Source: Streptomyces sp. TS71-3 (GTDB taxonomy: Bacteria > Actinomycetota > Actinomycetes > Streptomycetales > Streptomycetaceae). Taken from it: a stretch of 64,000 bases of DNA. The notes below the pieces were generated by a model. That model was given only the letters and a program-made list of their open reading frames with translations. It had not been told where the DNA came from and did not search any database. Positions within the stretch are counted from its first letter, which is position 1; each line of letters begins with the position of its first letter. Of this stretch, positions 19,279 to 30,606 are shown piece by piece. The position numbers were made by a program, and so were the translations under genes. Location: positions 1,922,001 through 1,986,000 of the forward strand of contig NZ_BNEL01000001.1 of the NCBI RefSeq assembly GCF_018327685.1, read 5' to 3'.

Positions 19279-19512
19279 CGGCGGCAGCCGGCGACCACAG
19301 CCGGCACGTGGCCAGGCAGGAGGGCGCCCGCGCCCGCGAGAGAGCGCTCGCAGCGGGCCCCGCCAGTGGCCGGGGAGCGCGCTTACGGTGGGTTCGGTGA
19401 CGCGGCTCTCAGCAACACGTGCAACCATCGTCGCCTACCCGTAAGTCCTCACACATGACGTCGCGAAGCTAGGGTGTGGGGCTGATGGCCAGCGATACCT
19501 GTGGGGAAGCCC

Positions 19513-21090
19513 GTGCGTGAATACCTGCTGACGCTCTGCATCACGGCAGCGGTGACGTACCTGCTGACCGGCCCGGTGCGGAAGTTCGCGATCGTGGCCG
19601 GCGCGATGCCCGAGATCAGGGCCCGCGACGTCCACCGCGAGCCCACTCCGCGCCTCGGCGGGATCGCGATGTTCTTCGGGCTCTGCGCGGGGCTGCTGGT
19701 CGCCGACCATCTGCCGAGCCTCGACGAGGTGTTCGCCAACTCCAGCGAGCCCCGGGCGCTGCTCTCGGGCGCCGGGCTGATCTGGATCATCGGCGTCCTG
19801 GACGACAAGTTCGAGATCGACGCCCTGATCAAGCTGGGCGGCCAGATGATCGCCGCGGGCGTCATGGTGGTCCAGGGCCTGACGATCCTCTGGCTGCCGG
19901 TGCCGGGCGTCGGCCTGGTCGCGCTCACCCAGTGGCAGGGCACGCTGCTCACGGTCGCCCTCGTCGTGATCACCATCAACGCCGTGAACTTCGTCGACGG
20001 CCTGGACGGCCTCGCGGCCGGCATGGTGTGCATCGCGGCCACGGCGTTCTTCATGTACGGCTACCGCATCTGGTACGGCTACGGCCTGGAGGACGCCGCC
20101 CCCGCCACCCTCTTCGCGGCCATCCTGATCGGCATCTGCCTCGGCTTCCTGCCGCACAACATGCACCCGGCGCGGATCTTCATGGGCGACTCGGGCTCGA
20201 TGCTGATCGGCCTGGTGCTGGCCGCGGGCGCCATCTCCATGACCGGCCAGGTGGACCCGGACGCGATGAAGCTCTTCTCCGGCTCCGAGCGGGCCACCGT
20301 GCACCAGATGGTGCCCGCCTACATCCCGCTGCTGCTGCCGCTGACGATCATCGCGGTGCCGGCGGCGGACCTGGTGCTGGCCGTGGTGCGCAGGACGTGG
20401 CGCGGCCAGTCGCCCTTCACGGCGGACCGCGGCCACCTCCACCACCGGCTGCTGGAGATCGGGCACTCGCAGAGCCGGGCGGTGCTGATCATGTACTTCT
20501 GGTCGGCGCTGATCGCCTTCGGCGCGCTGGCCTACTCGGTGAACTCCGCCTCGATGTGGATCGTGCTGGCGATCGTGGCGCTGAGCGGGGTGGGCCTGGG
20601 GCTGCTCCTGCTGCCGCGGTTCACGCCGCGGGTGCCCACCTGGGCCCAGCACATGGTTCCGCCGCGGTACCGCAGGAGCCCGGCGACGGCCGGGACCCCG
20701 CTGCCGGAGGCGCCCGCGGACGGGGTGCGGGGTGCGGACGGCCGGACGGACGGCGGCCCGGCCACGGGCGGCGCGGACGGTGCGGGGGGCTCCGGCGGCG
20801 AGAGGCCGGGGGAGCCCGGCACGGGCCAAGCCGCCGATATTCGGGGCGAAACGGTCAGTGAAGATAATTCGGCCGACCACCTTGAATTCGCCGGCAATTC
20901 CCAAAACGGTGCAATTCCTGACAAGAGCCAGCAGGACGGTGGCTCTCCGGCGGCCGAGCCCGCCGTGGCCACCCGGCCCGCCGGCGGTTCCGGCACCTCA
21001 GGGGCCGCAGGGGTCAACGGCGCGACGGCAATTGACCATCATCACACCGGGCGCTTTCTCGGTCGCAAGGGTGCCGGAACCTCACGCTGA
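19513..21090 (+). CDS. wecA: WecA/MraY-family undecaprenyl-phosphate glycosyl-1-phosphate transferase
   Basis: This membrane enzyme likely transfers GlcNAc-1-phosphate from UDP-GlcNAc to undecaprenyl phosphate, starting teichoic acid or arabinogalactan-type polymer synthesis. About ten membrane helices are visible. Motifs include HREPTPRLGG, DDKFEIDALIK, NAVNFVDGLDGLA, IFMGDSGSMLIG and the RGHLHHRLLEIG loop. The C-terminal 130 residues are a Gly/Pro/Asp-rich tail, partly encoded by unusually AT-rich DNA (20840-20930). GTG 19513 was preferred over GTG 19501 because GGGAA precedes it at proper spacing and the conserved N-terminus starts there. Confidence 0.88.
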   Translation: MREYLLTLCITAAVTYLLTGPVRKFAIVAGAMPEIRARDVHREPTPRLGGIAMFFGLCAGLLVADHLPSLDEVFANSSEPRALLSGAGLIWIIGVLDDKFEIDALIKLGGQMIAAGVMVVQGLTILWLPVPGVGLVALTQWQGTLLTVALVVITINAVNFVDGLDGLAAGMVCIAATAFFMYGYRIWYGYGLEDAAPATLFAAILIGICLGFLPHNMHPARIFMGDSGSMLIGLVLAAGAISMTGQVDPDAMKLFSGSERATVHQMVPAYIPLLLPLTIIAVPAADLVLAVVRRTWRGQSPFTADRGHLHHRLLEIGHSQSRAVLIMYFWSALIAFGALAYSVNSASMWIVLAIVALSGVGLGLLLLPRFTPRVPTWAQHMVPPRYRRSPATAGTPLPEAPADGVRGADGRTDGGPATGGADGAGGSGGERPGEPGTGQAADIRGETVSEDNSADHLEFAGNSQNGAIPDKSQQDGGSPAAEPAVATRPAGGSGTSGAAGVNGATAIDHHHTGRFLGRKGAGTSR

Positions 21091-21414
21091 GGGTCCGACA
21101 GGAGACGGTCGGCGCCTGGCATATATGCTCAAATTCGGTCAACTCGGGTCGCCGCGCCGCACAGACGGGCAGTTTCGGTCTCATGTGTGACGGCGACCAC
21201 ACCGAATAGGTAAAGCTCTCATCAAATAGTTTGTGATACCGTTCACTACCACCAGGTGAAGAGCCGAAAGACCTTGTGCAGGACGGTCTTCCGGCCTGAG
21301 GCACACCTGCCTCCTGGCGCTAGCCTCTGCTCAACAGCCGTGACCGCGGCCCGTTGACGAGTCTTGGCCGGTCACCGTGTGCAACCCGCCCCCAACTCCC
21401 GCTGGAGCTGCCGC
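21091..21414 (+). other. wecA-atpI intergenic region
   Basis: There are 324 bp without a gene. A relatively AT-rich block at 21190-21250 contains GTGA (21233-21236) and TCAC (21243-21246) as a short inverted repeat, next to possible -10 sequences, and is a plausible regulated promoter for the ATP synthase operon. The ribosome site GGAG precedes atpI. Confidence 0.35.
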
Positions 21415-21870
21415 ATGCAGTCCAACGACGCCCGGATTCTCCGGGGCTCGGCGCTCGTCGCCGCCCCCGTGGGAATCGTCGCCACCGTGGTCAGTGCGCT
21501 TGTCGCCGGCGAGAAGGGCCTGGTCGGCGGGCTGGTGGCGCTGGCAGTGGTCGCCGTGTTCTTCGGCCTCGGGTCCTATGCGCTGATGCGCATCACCCAG
21601 AACACGCCCCAAGTGGCGATGACCGCCGGGCTGCTGGTCTATACCGTGCAGATCCTGCTCATCGGTGTCTTCATCGTCGCCTTCCAGGACGCCACGTTCT
21701 TCAACGGCCGGGCCTTCGGCCTCAGCCTGCTGGTCACCGCGCTGTCCTGGGTCGGCGGCCAGGTCAAGCAGAGCCTCACCAGCAGGATGCTCTACGTCCA
21801 GCCCGAACCCTCCGTGGCCCCCAAGGAGGCGGCGGGCGCGGCAGGCGCGGAGTCCCGCGATGCGGCGTAA
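21415..21870 (+). CDS. atpI: ATP synthase operon protein I (AtpI-like)
   Basis: This 151-residue protein has four predicted membrane helices (about residues 12-30, 34-57, 65-90 and 94-115) and a charged C-terminus. AtpI proteins are thought to help c-ring assembly or Mg2+ supply to the F0 complex; they are not structural subunits. Position directly ahead of atpB is the main support. ATG 21415 is preceded by GGAG. Confidence 0.8.
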   Translation: MQSNDARILRGSALVAAPVGIVATVVSALVAGEKGLVGGLVALAVVAVFFGLGSYALMRITQNTPQVAMTAGLLVYTVQILLIGVFIVAFQDATFFNGRAFGLSLLVTALSWVGGQVKQSLTSRMLYVQPEPSVAPKEAAGAAGAESRDAA

Positions 21871-21878
21871 GGGCTGCG

Positions 21879-21908
21879 TTAAGACGCTCCACCTTGATCT
21901 GCTATCGT
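21879..21908 (+). promoter_or_regulatory. Candidate promoter upstream of atpB
   Basis: TTAAGA (21879-21884) and TATCGT (21903-21908) are separated by 18 bp in a 297-bp gap between atpI and atpB. The -10 fits TANNNT; the -35 is weak. It would give a leader of about 255 nt before atpB. Confidence 0.35.
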
Positions 21909-22167
21909 CCGGAATCGCTTCTGGCTGTGGGATTTTCTCCCGGTCATGGGCCGCGGCAGGGCTAAGCCCCCGCGGTCCCCGGCGAGCTCGGACGGACGGC
22001 TGCGGCCGCGGTGCGGCAGCCCGGACGACCGGTCTCCGGCGGATGCTCCCAGCGGACTGCGGAGGCACCGCCCCACGCTCACGTGCCCAGTGCCGAACAG
22101 CGGCCTCGCCAGCCGCGCAGACACAAAAGATTGCCGTTACCTATGCGTCACGACGAAGGAGTCACGG

Positions 22168-22974
22168 GTGAGTGCCCACACGCTACTCGCTGAGCCTGGA
22201 TGTCATATCCGGCAAGACTGCGCATTCCCCGCTCCGGGTATCGACTCGTTCAACTTCAGGCCGATCTTCAGTGTCGCCGGCTTCGACGTCACCAAGCCGA
22301 TGCTGCTCGCAGTCATCTGCACGTTCCTGGTGGTGGGCTTCTTCGCGGCGGCCTTCGCCAAGCCCAAGCTCGTCCCGGGCAAGCTCCAGCTCGTCGGCGA
22401 GATCGGCTACGGCTTCGTGGCCCGCAGCATCGCCCGCGAGGTGATCGGCAAGAAGGGCGACAAGTACGTCCCGTTCCTCACGTCGATCTTCTTCTTCGTG
22501 TGGATCATGAACATCATGTCGATCATCCCGCTGGCGCAGTTCCCGGCCACCTCGCGCTTCGCGTACCCGGTCGCACTCGCGGCGCTGGTCTTCATCACGT
22601 ACATGTTCCTCACGTTCAAGACGCACGGCTTCCGCGGCGGCGTCAAGAACCTGGTCTGGATCGAGGGCCTGCCCAAGCCCCTCGTCCCCCTGATCGTGCT
22701 GCTGGAGTTCATCCAGAACGTGATCACCCGGCCGTTCACCCTCGCCGTGCGGCTCTGGGCCAACATGTTCTCCGGCCACATCCTGATCGTGCTGTTCAGC
22801 GTCGCGAGCTGGTACCTGCTGACCCCCACCTTCCTGACCGCCGTCGCCGGCGGCTCGTTCCTGCTGGCGGCCTTCATGACCGCCTTCGAGCTGCTGATCC
22901 AGTTCCTGCAGGCGTACATCTTCACGCTCCTCGCCTCGATCTACATCTCGGGAGCGATCGAAGAGGGGCACTGA
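22168..22974 (+). CDS. atpB: ATP synthase F0 subunit a
   Basis: Subunit a forms the two proton half-channels against the c-ring. The 268-residue product has about six membrane helices. The essential Arg is R195 in FTLAVRLWANMFSG. The conserved helix ending LLIQFLQAYIFTLLASIYI closes the channel. GTG 22168 follows GAAGGAG. The polar N-terminus contains two Cys residues. Confidence 0.95.
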   Translation: MSAHTLLAEPGCHIRQDCAFPAPGIDSFNFRPIFSVAGFDVTKPMLLAVICTFLVVGFFAAAFAKPKLVPGKLQLVGEIGYGFVARSIAREVIGKKGDKYVPFLTSIFFFVWIMNIMSIIPLAQFPATSRFAYPVALAALVFITYMFLTFKTHGFRGGVKNLVWIEGLPKPLVPLIVLLEFIQNVITRPFTLAVRLWANMFSGHILIVLFSVASWYLLTPTFLTAVAGGSFLLAAFMTAFELLIQFLQAYIFTLLASIYISGAIEEGH

Positions 22975-23004
22975 CCCGAATCGCGCCCCTTCCCCATCCA
23001 GACC

Positions 23005-23028
23005 TCCGCTGGGAAGTCCCCCAGCGGA
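23005..23028 (+). promoter_or_regulatory. Intercistronic hairpin atpB-atpE
   Basis: TCCGCTGGG and CCCAGCGGA pair perfectly (9 bp) across a 6-nt loop, 26 nt before the atpE start. It may protect the downstream message from 3' decay, consistent with the high c-subunit copy number. Confidence 0.6.
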
Positions 23029-23053
23029 CCGCATCACATAGGAAGACAGGTAA

Positions 23054-23299
<246 letters not shown>

Positions 23300-23340
23300 C
23301 ACGTCACGGACGGTAGCCACACTCGACGAAAGGTTCGGAC

Positions 23341-23892
23341 ATGTTGAATTTCCTGGCGCAGGAAGGAACGCAGAACCCGCTCCTGCCCGAAACCCCAGAA
23401 CTTGTCGTCGGCCTGCTCTGCTTCTTCATCGTCTTCGGCATCCTCGGCAAGAAGCTGCTGCCGAACATCCAGAAGACCCTGGCAGAGCGCCACGACGCGA
23501 TCGAGGGTGGCCTGGAGCGGGCGGCACAGGCGCAGGCCGAGGCCAACCGCACGCTTGAGGAGTACCGGGCCCAGCTCGCCGAGGCGCGTCACGAGGCCGC
23601 CCGGATCCTGGAGCAGGCTCGTGAGCAGGGAGCGGTGATCATCGCGGAGATGCGCGAGGAGGGCCAGCGCCAGCGCGAGTCGATCATCGAGGCCGGGCAC
23701 ACGCAGATCGAGGCCGACCGCCGCCAGGTGGCCGTCCAGCTGCGCCAGGAGGTCGGCCGGCTCTCCACCGAGCTGGCCGGCCGCATCGTCGGCGAGTCCC
23801 TGGAGGACACCACGCGCCAGAGCCGTGTGGTCGACCGCTTCCTGGACGAGCTGGACGCCAAGGCCGAGCAGACGCAGGGCGCCGCCACGTGA
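23341..23892 (+). CDS. atpF: ATP synthase F0 subunit b
   Basis: Subunit b is the peripheral stalk. The 183-residue product has one N-terminal membrane helix (about 20-40, VVGLLCFFIVFGILGKKLL) followed by a long charged coiled-coil helix rich in Ala, Glu, Arg and Gln. ATG 23341 follows CGAAAGG. Its end overlaps the atpH start by 4 nt. Confidence 0.95.
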   Translation: MLNFLAQEGTQNPLLPETPELVVGLLCFFIVFGILGKKLLPNIQKTLAERHDAIEGGLERAAQAQAEANRTLEEYRAQLAEARHEAARILEQAREQGAVIIAEMREEGQRQRESIIEAGHTQIEADRRQVAVQLRQEVGRLSTELAGRIVGESLEDTTRQSRVVDRFLDELDAKAEQTQGAAT

Positions 23893-24704
23893 GCAACGCG
23901 ACACGTCAGTCGAATGCAGCAGCCCGTGAGCGTCTGGAGGCGCTGACCGACCACAGTGCGGTCGACACCTCCGCCCTCGCCGGCGACCTGCTGGCGGTGA
24001 CCGACCTGCTCGACCGCGAGGCCGGGCTGCGGGGCACCCTCACCGACCCCGGTATCGAGGGGCAGCGCAAGGCCGACCTGGTCACCGCGCTCTTCGACGG
24101 CCGGATCGGCGCCGAGGCGCTGGACCTGGTGTCGGGCCTCGTACGGTCCCGGTGGTCGGCGACGCGTGACCTGGCGGACACCTGCGAGCAGCTCGCCTTC
24201 CTCGCCGAGATCATCGGCGCGGACCGTGCCGACGCGCTCGACGAGACCGAGGACGAGCTGTTCCGGTTCGGGCGCATCGTCTCCAGCAGCGGCGACCTGC
24301 GCGCGGCGCTCACCGACCGCCGCGCGCCCGCCGAGGCCAAGGCCGGGCTGCTGCGCTCCCTGCTGGAGGGCCGGGCCAACCGGTACACGGAGCAGCTGCT
24401 CAGCCGTCTTGTGACGCAGCCGCGGGGACGTAGCCTGGATGCAGGGATCGATGCCCTGACCAAGCTCGCCGCTGCGCGCCGTGACCGGGTGGTCGCGGTC
24501 GTGGTCTCCGCGGTGCCGCTGAACGACACGCAGAAGCGGCGTCTCGGAGAGGCACTGGCCAGGATCTACGGCCGCCAGGTGCATCTGAACCTCGACGTGG
24601 ACCCCGCGGTCCTCGGCGGGGTCTCGGTGCGCATCGGAGACGAGGTCATCAACGGCACCATCGCGGACCGCCTGGATGAGGCGTCCCGGCGGATGGCCGG
24701 CTGA
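23889..24704 (+). CDS. atpH: ATP synthase F1 subunit delta
   Basis: Delta links F1 to the b stalk. The 271-residue length is typical of actinomycetes, longer than the 180 residues of E. coli. The C-terminal motif LGGVSVRIGDEVINGTIADR is present. GTG 23889 overlaps the atpF stop (GTGA), implying coupled translation. Confidence 0.94.
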   Translation: MSNATRQSNAAARERLEALTDHSAVDTSALAGDLLAVTDLLDREAGLRGTLTDPGIEGQRKADLVTALFDGRIGAEALDLVSGLVRSRWSATRDLADTCEQLAFLAEIIGADRADALDETEDELFRFGRIVSSSGDLRAALTDRRAPAEAKAGLLRSLLEGRANRYTEQLLSRLVTQPRGRSLDAGIDALTKLAAARRDRVVAVVVSAVPLNDTQKRRLGEALARIYGRQVHLNLDVDPAVLGGVSVRIGDEVINGTIADRLDEASRRMAG

Positions 24705-24752
24705 CGCACGCGCAGGCGCCAGTCGAAGTCGGAAGAAGAAGAGCGGCCCTCG

Positions 24753-24813
24753 TTGGGCCGTAGCGCAGTGATATCTGGGGGGAGTCCCCCAGACCCCCAG
24801 ACGTCGGGCCCAA
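24753..24813 (+). promoter_or_regulatory. Nested stem-loops in the atpA leader
   Basis: An outer pairing TTGGGCC (24753-24759) with GGCCCAA (24807-24813) encloses a 7-bp hairpin CTGGGGG/CCCCCAG with loop GAGT (24775-24792). The outer arm ends 1-2 nt before the ribosome site AAGGAG (24815-24820), so folding could expose or stabilise it. Role inferred: F0/F1 stoichiometry. Confidence 0.55.
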
Positions 24814-24834
24814 CAAGGAGAGCAGGAAACTCAG

Positions 24835-26421
24835 ATGGCGGAGCTTACGATCCGGCCGGAGGAGATCCGGGACGCGCTGGAGAACTTCGTCCAGTCGTAC
24901 CAGCCGGACGCGGCCTCCCGCGAAGAGGTCGGGACCGTCACCGAGGCCGGTGACGGCATCGCCAAGGTCGAGGGACTGCCCTCGGCCATGGCCAACGAAC
25001 TGCTGAGGTTCGAGGACGGCACCCTCGGTCTCGCGCTCAACCTCGAAGAGCGTGAGATCGGTGCGATCGTCCTCGGCGAGTTCGGCGGTGTCGAGGAGGG
25101 GCAGCCGGTCACGCGTACCGGCGAGGTGCTCTCCGTCCCCGTGGGCGACGGTTACCTCGGACGTTCCGTCGACCCGCTCGGTAACCCCATCGACGGCCTC
25201 GGCGAGATCGCCGCCGAGGGCCGCCGCCCCCTGGAGCTCCAGGCTCCCTCGGTGATGCAGCGCAAGTCGGTGCACGAGCCGATGGAGACGGGCTACAAGG
25301 CCGTCGACACCATGACCCCGATCGGCCGCGGCCAGCGCCAGCTGATCATCGGCGACCGCCAGACCGGCAAGACCGCGCTGTGCGTCGACACGATCATCAA
25401 CCAGCGCGACAACTGGCGCTCCGGCGACCCCAGCAAGCAGGTCCGCTGCATCTACGTCGCCATCGGCCAGAAGGGCTCGACCGTGGCGTCCGTACGCGGC
25501 GCCCTGGAAGAGGCCGGCGCGCTGGAGTACACGACCATCGTCGCCGCCCCGGCGTCCGACCCGGCCGGCTTCAAGTACCTGGCGCCCTACACCGGCTCCG
25601 CCATCGGACAGCACTGGATGTACCAGGGCAAGCACGTCCTGATCATCTTCGACGACCTGTCCAAGCAGGCCGACGCCTACCGCGCCGTCTCCCTGCTGCT
25701 GCGCCGCCCGCCGGGCCGCGAGGCCTACCCGGGTGACGTCTTCTACCTGCACTCCCGGCTGCTGGAGCGCTGCGCGAAGCTCTCCGACGACATGGGCGCC
25801 GGCTCGATGACCGGTCTGCCGATCGTCGAGACCAAGGCCAACGACGTCTCGGCGTTCATCCCGACCAACGTCATCTCCATCACCGACGGCCAGTGCTTCC
25901 TGGAGTCCGACCTGTTCAACGCGGGCGTCCGCCCCGCCCTGAACGTCGGTATCTCCGTCTCCCGCGTCGGTGGCGCCGCCCAGCACAGGGCCGTCAGGCA
26001 GGTCTCCGGACGTCTGCGCGTGGACCTCGCCCAGTACCGCGAGCTGGAGGCCTTCGCCGCCTTCGGTTCCGACCTGGACGCCGCCTCCAAGGCCCAGCTG
26101 GGCCGTGGCCAGCGGATGGTCGAGCTGCTGAAGCAGGCGCAGTACGCCCCGTACCCCACCGAGGACCAGGTCATCTCCATCTGGTCCGGCACCAACGGCA
26201 AGATGGACGACGTTCCGGTGGCGGACGTCCGCCGCTTCGAGCGGGAGCTCATCGACTACATGCACCGCGAGCAGAAGCCGCTGCTCACCAACATCGTCGA
26301 GGGCGGGAAGATGCCCGACGAGACGATCCAGAAGCTCTCCGAGGCGGTGGACACGTTCAAGAAGCAGTTCGAGACCTCGGACGGCAAGCTGCTCGGCGAC
26401 GACACCTCCGCCGCCGAGTGA
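24835..26421 (+). CDS. atpA: ATP synthase F1 subunit alpha
   Basis: Alpha forms the non-catalytic nucleotide sites of the F1 hexamer. The 528-residue product has the P-loop GDRQTGKT near residue 172-179, the signature [17 protein letters not shown] carrying the arginine finger, and the N-terminal beta barrel. ATG 24835 follows AGGAAACTCAG. Its neighbours complete the operon. Confidence 0.97.
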   Translation: MAELTIRPEEIRDALENFVQSYQPDAASREEVGTVTEAGDGIAKVEGLPSAMANELLRFEDGTLGLALNLEEREIGAIVLGEFGGVEEGQPVTRTGEVLSVPVGDGYLGRSVDPLGNPIDGLGEIAAEGRRPLELQAPSVMQRKSVHEPMETGYKAVDTMTPIGRGQRQLIIGDRQTGKTALCVDTIINQRDNWRSGDPSKQVRCIYVAIGQKGSTVASVRGALEEAGALEYTTIVAAPASDPAGFKYLAPYTGSAIGQHWMYQGKHVLIIFDDLSKQADAYRAVSLLLRRPPGREAYPGDVFYLHSRLLERCAKLSDDMGAGSMTGLPIVETKANDVSAFIPTNVISITDGQCFLESDLFNAGVRPALNVGISVSRVGGAAQHRAVRQVSGRLRVDLAQYRELEAFAAFGSDLDAASKAQLGRGQRMVELLKQAQYAPYPTEDQVISIWSGTNGKMDDVPVADVRRFERELIDYMHREQKPLLTNIVEGGKMPDETIQKLSEAVDTFKKQFETSDGKLLGDDTSAAE

Positions 26422-26441
26422 CGACCGAAGGGACCTGACTC

Positions 26442-28840
<2,399 letters not shown>

Positions 28841-28853
28841 GCGGTCGTGGAAC

Positions 28854-28882
28854 CAGGGGGCGGGCGCGTGTCCCGCCCCCTG
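28854..28882 (+). terminator. Internal hairpin atpD-atpC
   Basis: CAGGGGGCGGG and CCCGCCCCCTG form an 11-bp perfect stem around a 7-nt loop, 13 nt after the atpD stop. It is strong enough to terminate part of the transcripts and would lower epsilon relative to beta. Confidence 0.65.
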
Positions 28883-28962
28883 CCCTACGCCCCATCACCC
28901 GACCACTAGAATCCGAAACCACACCCGGCACGACCGCCGGGTGGTGACCCGAGGAGCCACCC

Positions 28963-29337
28963 TTGGCTGCTGAGCTGCATGTCGAGCTGGTCGCGGCCGA
29001 CCGCCAGGTCTGGTCGGGCGAGGCGACCCTGGTCGTCGCGCGCACCCGGTCCGGAGACATCGGCATCATGCCCGGCCACCAGCCGCTGCTCGGTGTGCTG
29101 GAGTCGGGCCCGGTGACCGTCCGTACCGGCGACGGTGGAACGGTCGTCGCCGCGGTGCACGGCGGTTTCATCTCCTTCGCCGACAACAAGCTGTCGCTGC
29201 TGGCCGAGATCGCGGAGCTGTCGGACGAGATCGACGTCCAGCGTGCGGAGCGGGCACTGGAGCGTGCCAAGTCCGAGGCCGACGCCTCGGCGGAGCGGCG
29301 CGCCGACGTCCGCCTGCGAGCGGTGGCGGTGCGCTGA
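28963..29337 (+). CDS. atpC: ATP synthase F1 subunit epsilon
   Basis: Epsilon is part of the rotor and inhibits ATP hydrolysis. The 124-residue product has the beta-sandwich signature GDIGIMPGHQPLLG and a C-terminal helical hairpin. TTG 28963 is the start, after GAGGAG (28950-28955); the conserved N-terminus AAELHVELVAADRQVW follows. Separated from atpD by 122 nt with a strong hairpin. Confidence 0.94.
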   Translation: MAAELHVELVAADRQVWSGEATLVVARTRSGDIGIMPGHQPLLGVLESGPVTVRTGDGGTVVAAVHGGFISFADNKLSLLAEIAELSDEIDVQRAERALERAKSEADASAERRADVRLRAVAVR

Positions 29338-29362
29338 CTCCCCCCGGCGCACAATGCTGTGG

Positions 29363-29410
29363 CTCAGCCGCGGCCGGATCCGGAGCACTCCGGATCGGGT
29401 CGCGGCTGAG
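29363..29410 (+). terminator. Terminator of the ATP synthase operon
   Basis: CTCAGCCGCG pairs with CGCGGCTGAG (29363-29372 with 29401-29410). An inner GATCCGGAG/CTCCGGATC stem with a 2-nt loop makes a near-continuous 19-bp hairpin 26 nt after the atpC stop. Confidence 0.8.
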
Positions 29411-29468
29411 GCAATGAGGGATCAAGCAGAGTCGTTCCGTTACCTACGAGGCGAGGAGGTCGGTGCCG

Positions 29469-29975
29469 GTGATCCTCGCTGTGCTGGTGTGCGGTATCAC
29501 GGTGGTCGCGCTGGTCGTACTCGGGCTGCTCGCCTTCGGGGTGCGGCGCAGACTCATCCAGCGGTCGGGTGGCACGTTCGACTGCAGCCTCCGCTGGAAC
29601 GTCCCGGCATCGCTCCGTGAGGGGGCCGGGGCTCCACGGGGTGGCGCCGACTTCGGTGAGGACTCCGCCGTCGCCCCCGGCGGGAAGGGGTGGGCGTACG
29701 GCATCGCCCGCTACAACGGTGACTGCGTGGAGTGGTTCCGCGTCTTCTCCTACGCGCCGCGGCCCCGGCGGACCCTGGAGCGGGGGGTCATCGAGGTCGA
29801 GGGGCGGCGGACTCCCGAGGGGGAGGAGGAGCTGGCGCTGCTGTCAGACGCGATCGTGCTCACGTGCGTGCATCGGGGGGTGCGGCTGGAGCTGGCGATG
29901 AGTGAGGATGCGTTGACGGGGTTCCTCGCGTGGTTGGAGGCTGCGCCTCCGGGGCAGCGGGTCAACGTGGCGTGA
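29469..29975 (+). CDS. DUF2550 family membrane-anchored protein
   Basis: This protein of about 168 residues has one N-terminal membrane helix (ILAVLVCGITVVALVVLGLL), then RRRLIQRSGGTFDCSLRW, and a conserved C-terminus AMSEDALTGFLAWLEAAPPG. The family is found just after atpC in actinomycetes; its function is unknown, and the position suggests a link to the membrane or cell envelope. GTG 29469 is 9 nt after AGGAGG (29454-29459); GTG 29463 in the same frame is possible but too close. Confidence 0.82.
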   Translation: MILAVLVCGITVVALVVLGLLAFGVRRRLIQRSGGTFDCSLRWNVPASLREGAGAPRGGADFGEDSAVAPGGKGWAYGIARYNGDCVEWFRVFSYAPRPRRTLERGVIEVEGRRTPEGEEELALLSDAIVLTCVHRGVRLELAMSEDALTGFLAWLEAAPPGQRVNVA

Positions 29976-30038
29976 CGGTTGGCGGCGGCTTCTGGGTGGC
30001 CGTGAGCCGGAGGGTTGACGTGTGCCGTGGCTTCTTTT

Positions 30039-30057
30039 GCGCAGTTCCCCGCGCCCC
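30039..30057 (+). repeat. 19-bp element after the DUF2550 gene
   Basis: A perfect copy of GCGCAGTTCCCCGCGCCCC, plus-strand, 64 bp after the stop of the plus-strand gene. Confidence 0.8.
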
Positions 30058-30060
30058 TGA

Positions 30061-30240
30061 TCAGGGGCTTCTCTTGTTTTTCGGGTTCTGGCGCCGTTCT
30101 CTGGCGTCGTAGGCGACGCGGGCCTGTTCGACTCTGGTCAGGTTGGGTGACCACCCGGCGAGTGAGGCGAACAAGGGGGTGAGGTTGCTGCCCAGGTCGC
30201 TGGTCTCGTACTCCGCTCGCGGGGGTTCCGGCACCGACGA
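30061..30240 (-). pseudogene. C-terminal fragment of an HxlR-family transcriptional regulator
   Basis: Minus-strand frame ending at TGA 30063-30061 contains PEPPRAEYETSDLGSNL, LFASLAGWSPNL and RVEQARVAYDAR, matching the wing and dimerisation helix of HxlR regulators (VPPRVEYxLTxLG). The winged-helix half is missing; beyond about 30240 the frame runs into unrelated sequence and repeats. On the plus strand, 30179-30322 is open and ends in an acidic DDSLFFAEDLAHT peptide whose stop overlaps a new ATG (30319); this may be another gene fragment. Confidence 0.55.
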
Positions 30241-30378
30241 ACCGCCCGAGCAGGACGACACCCTCCCGAGCGACCACGCAGACGACAGCTTGTTCTTCGC
30301 CGAGGACCTGGCACACACATGAGGGTCGCGGACGCGTTCGCGGAGCGCTTCCGCACGCAGGTCGACCGGTACCTTGAG

Positions 30379-30536
30379 GGGGCGCGGGGAACTGCGCGAA
30401 GAACTACGGGCGCACGGACAGTCGAGGACGGACAGAAGTCGCCAATCAGGGGCGCGGGGAACTGCGCGAAGAGCCACGGCGCAGGGACAGCCGACGACCG
30501 ACAGAAGCCGTCGATCAGAGGCGCGGGAAACCGCGC
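30379..30536 (-). repeat. Three antisense 19-bp elements in 70-bp tandem units
   Basis: Cores at 30379-30397, 30449-30467 and a degenerate one at 30519-30536 repeat with a 70-bp period, each followed by ACGG and GGACAGAAG-type blocks. They read in the minus direction, toward the viewer of the minus-strand regulator gene that ends at 30607. The rest of 29976-30606 holds the HxlR remnant and no intact gene. Confidence 0.75.
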
Positions 30537-30606
30537 AGTCCGGCAGCGCGCCAGCGCGAAGCAAGCGCCCCCGCTGAGGGGGAGGGGTCCAGGGGAGGGG
30601 AACCCC

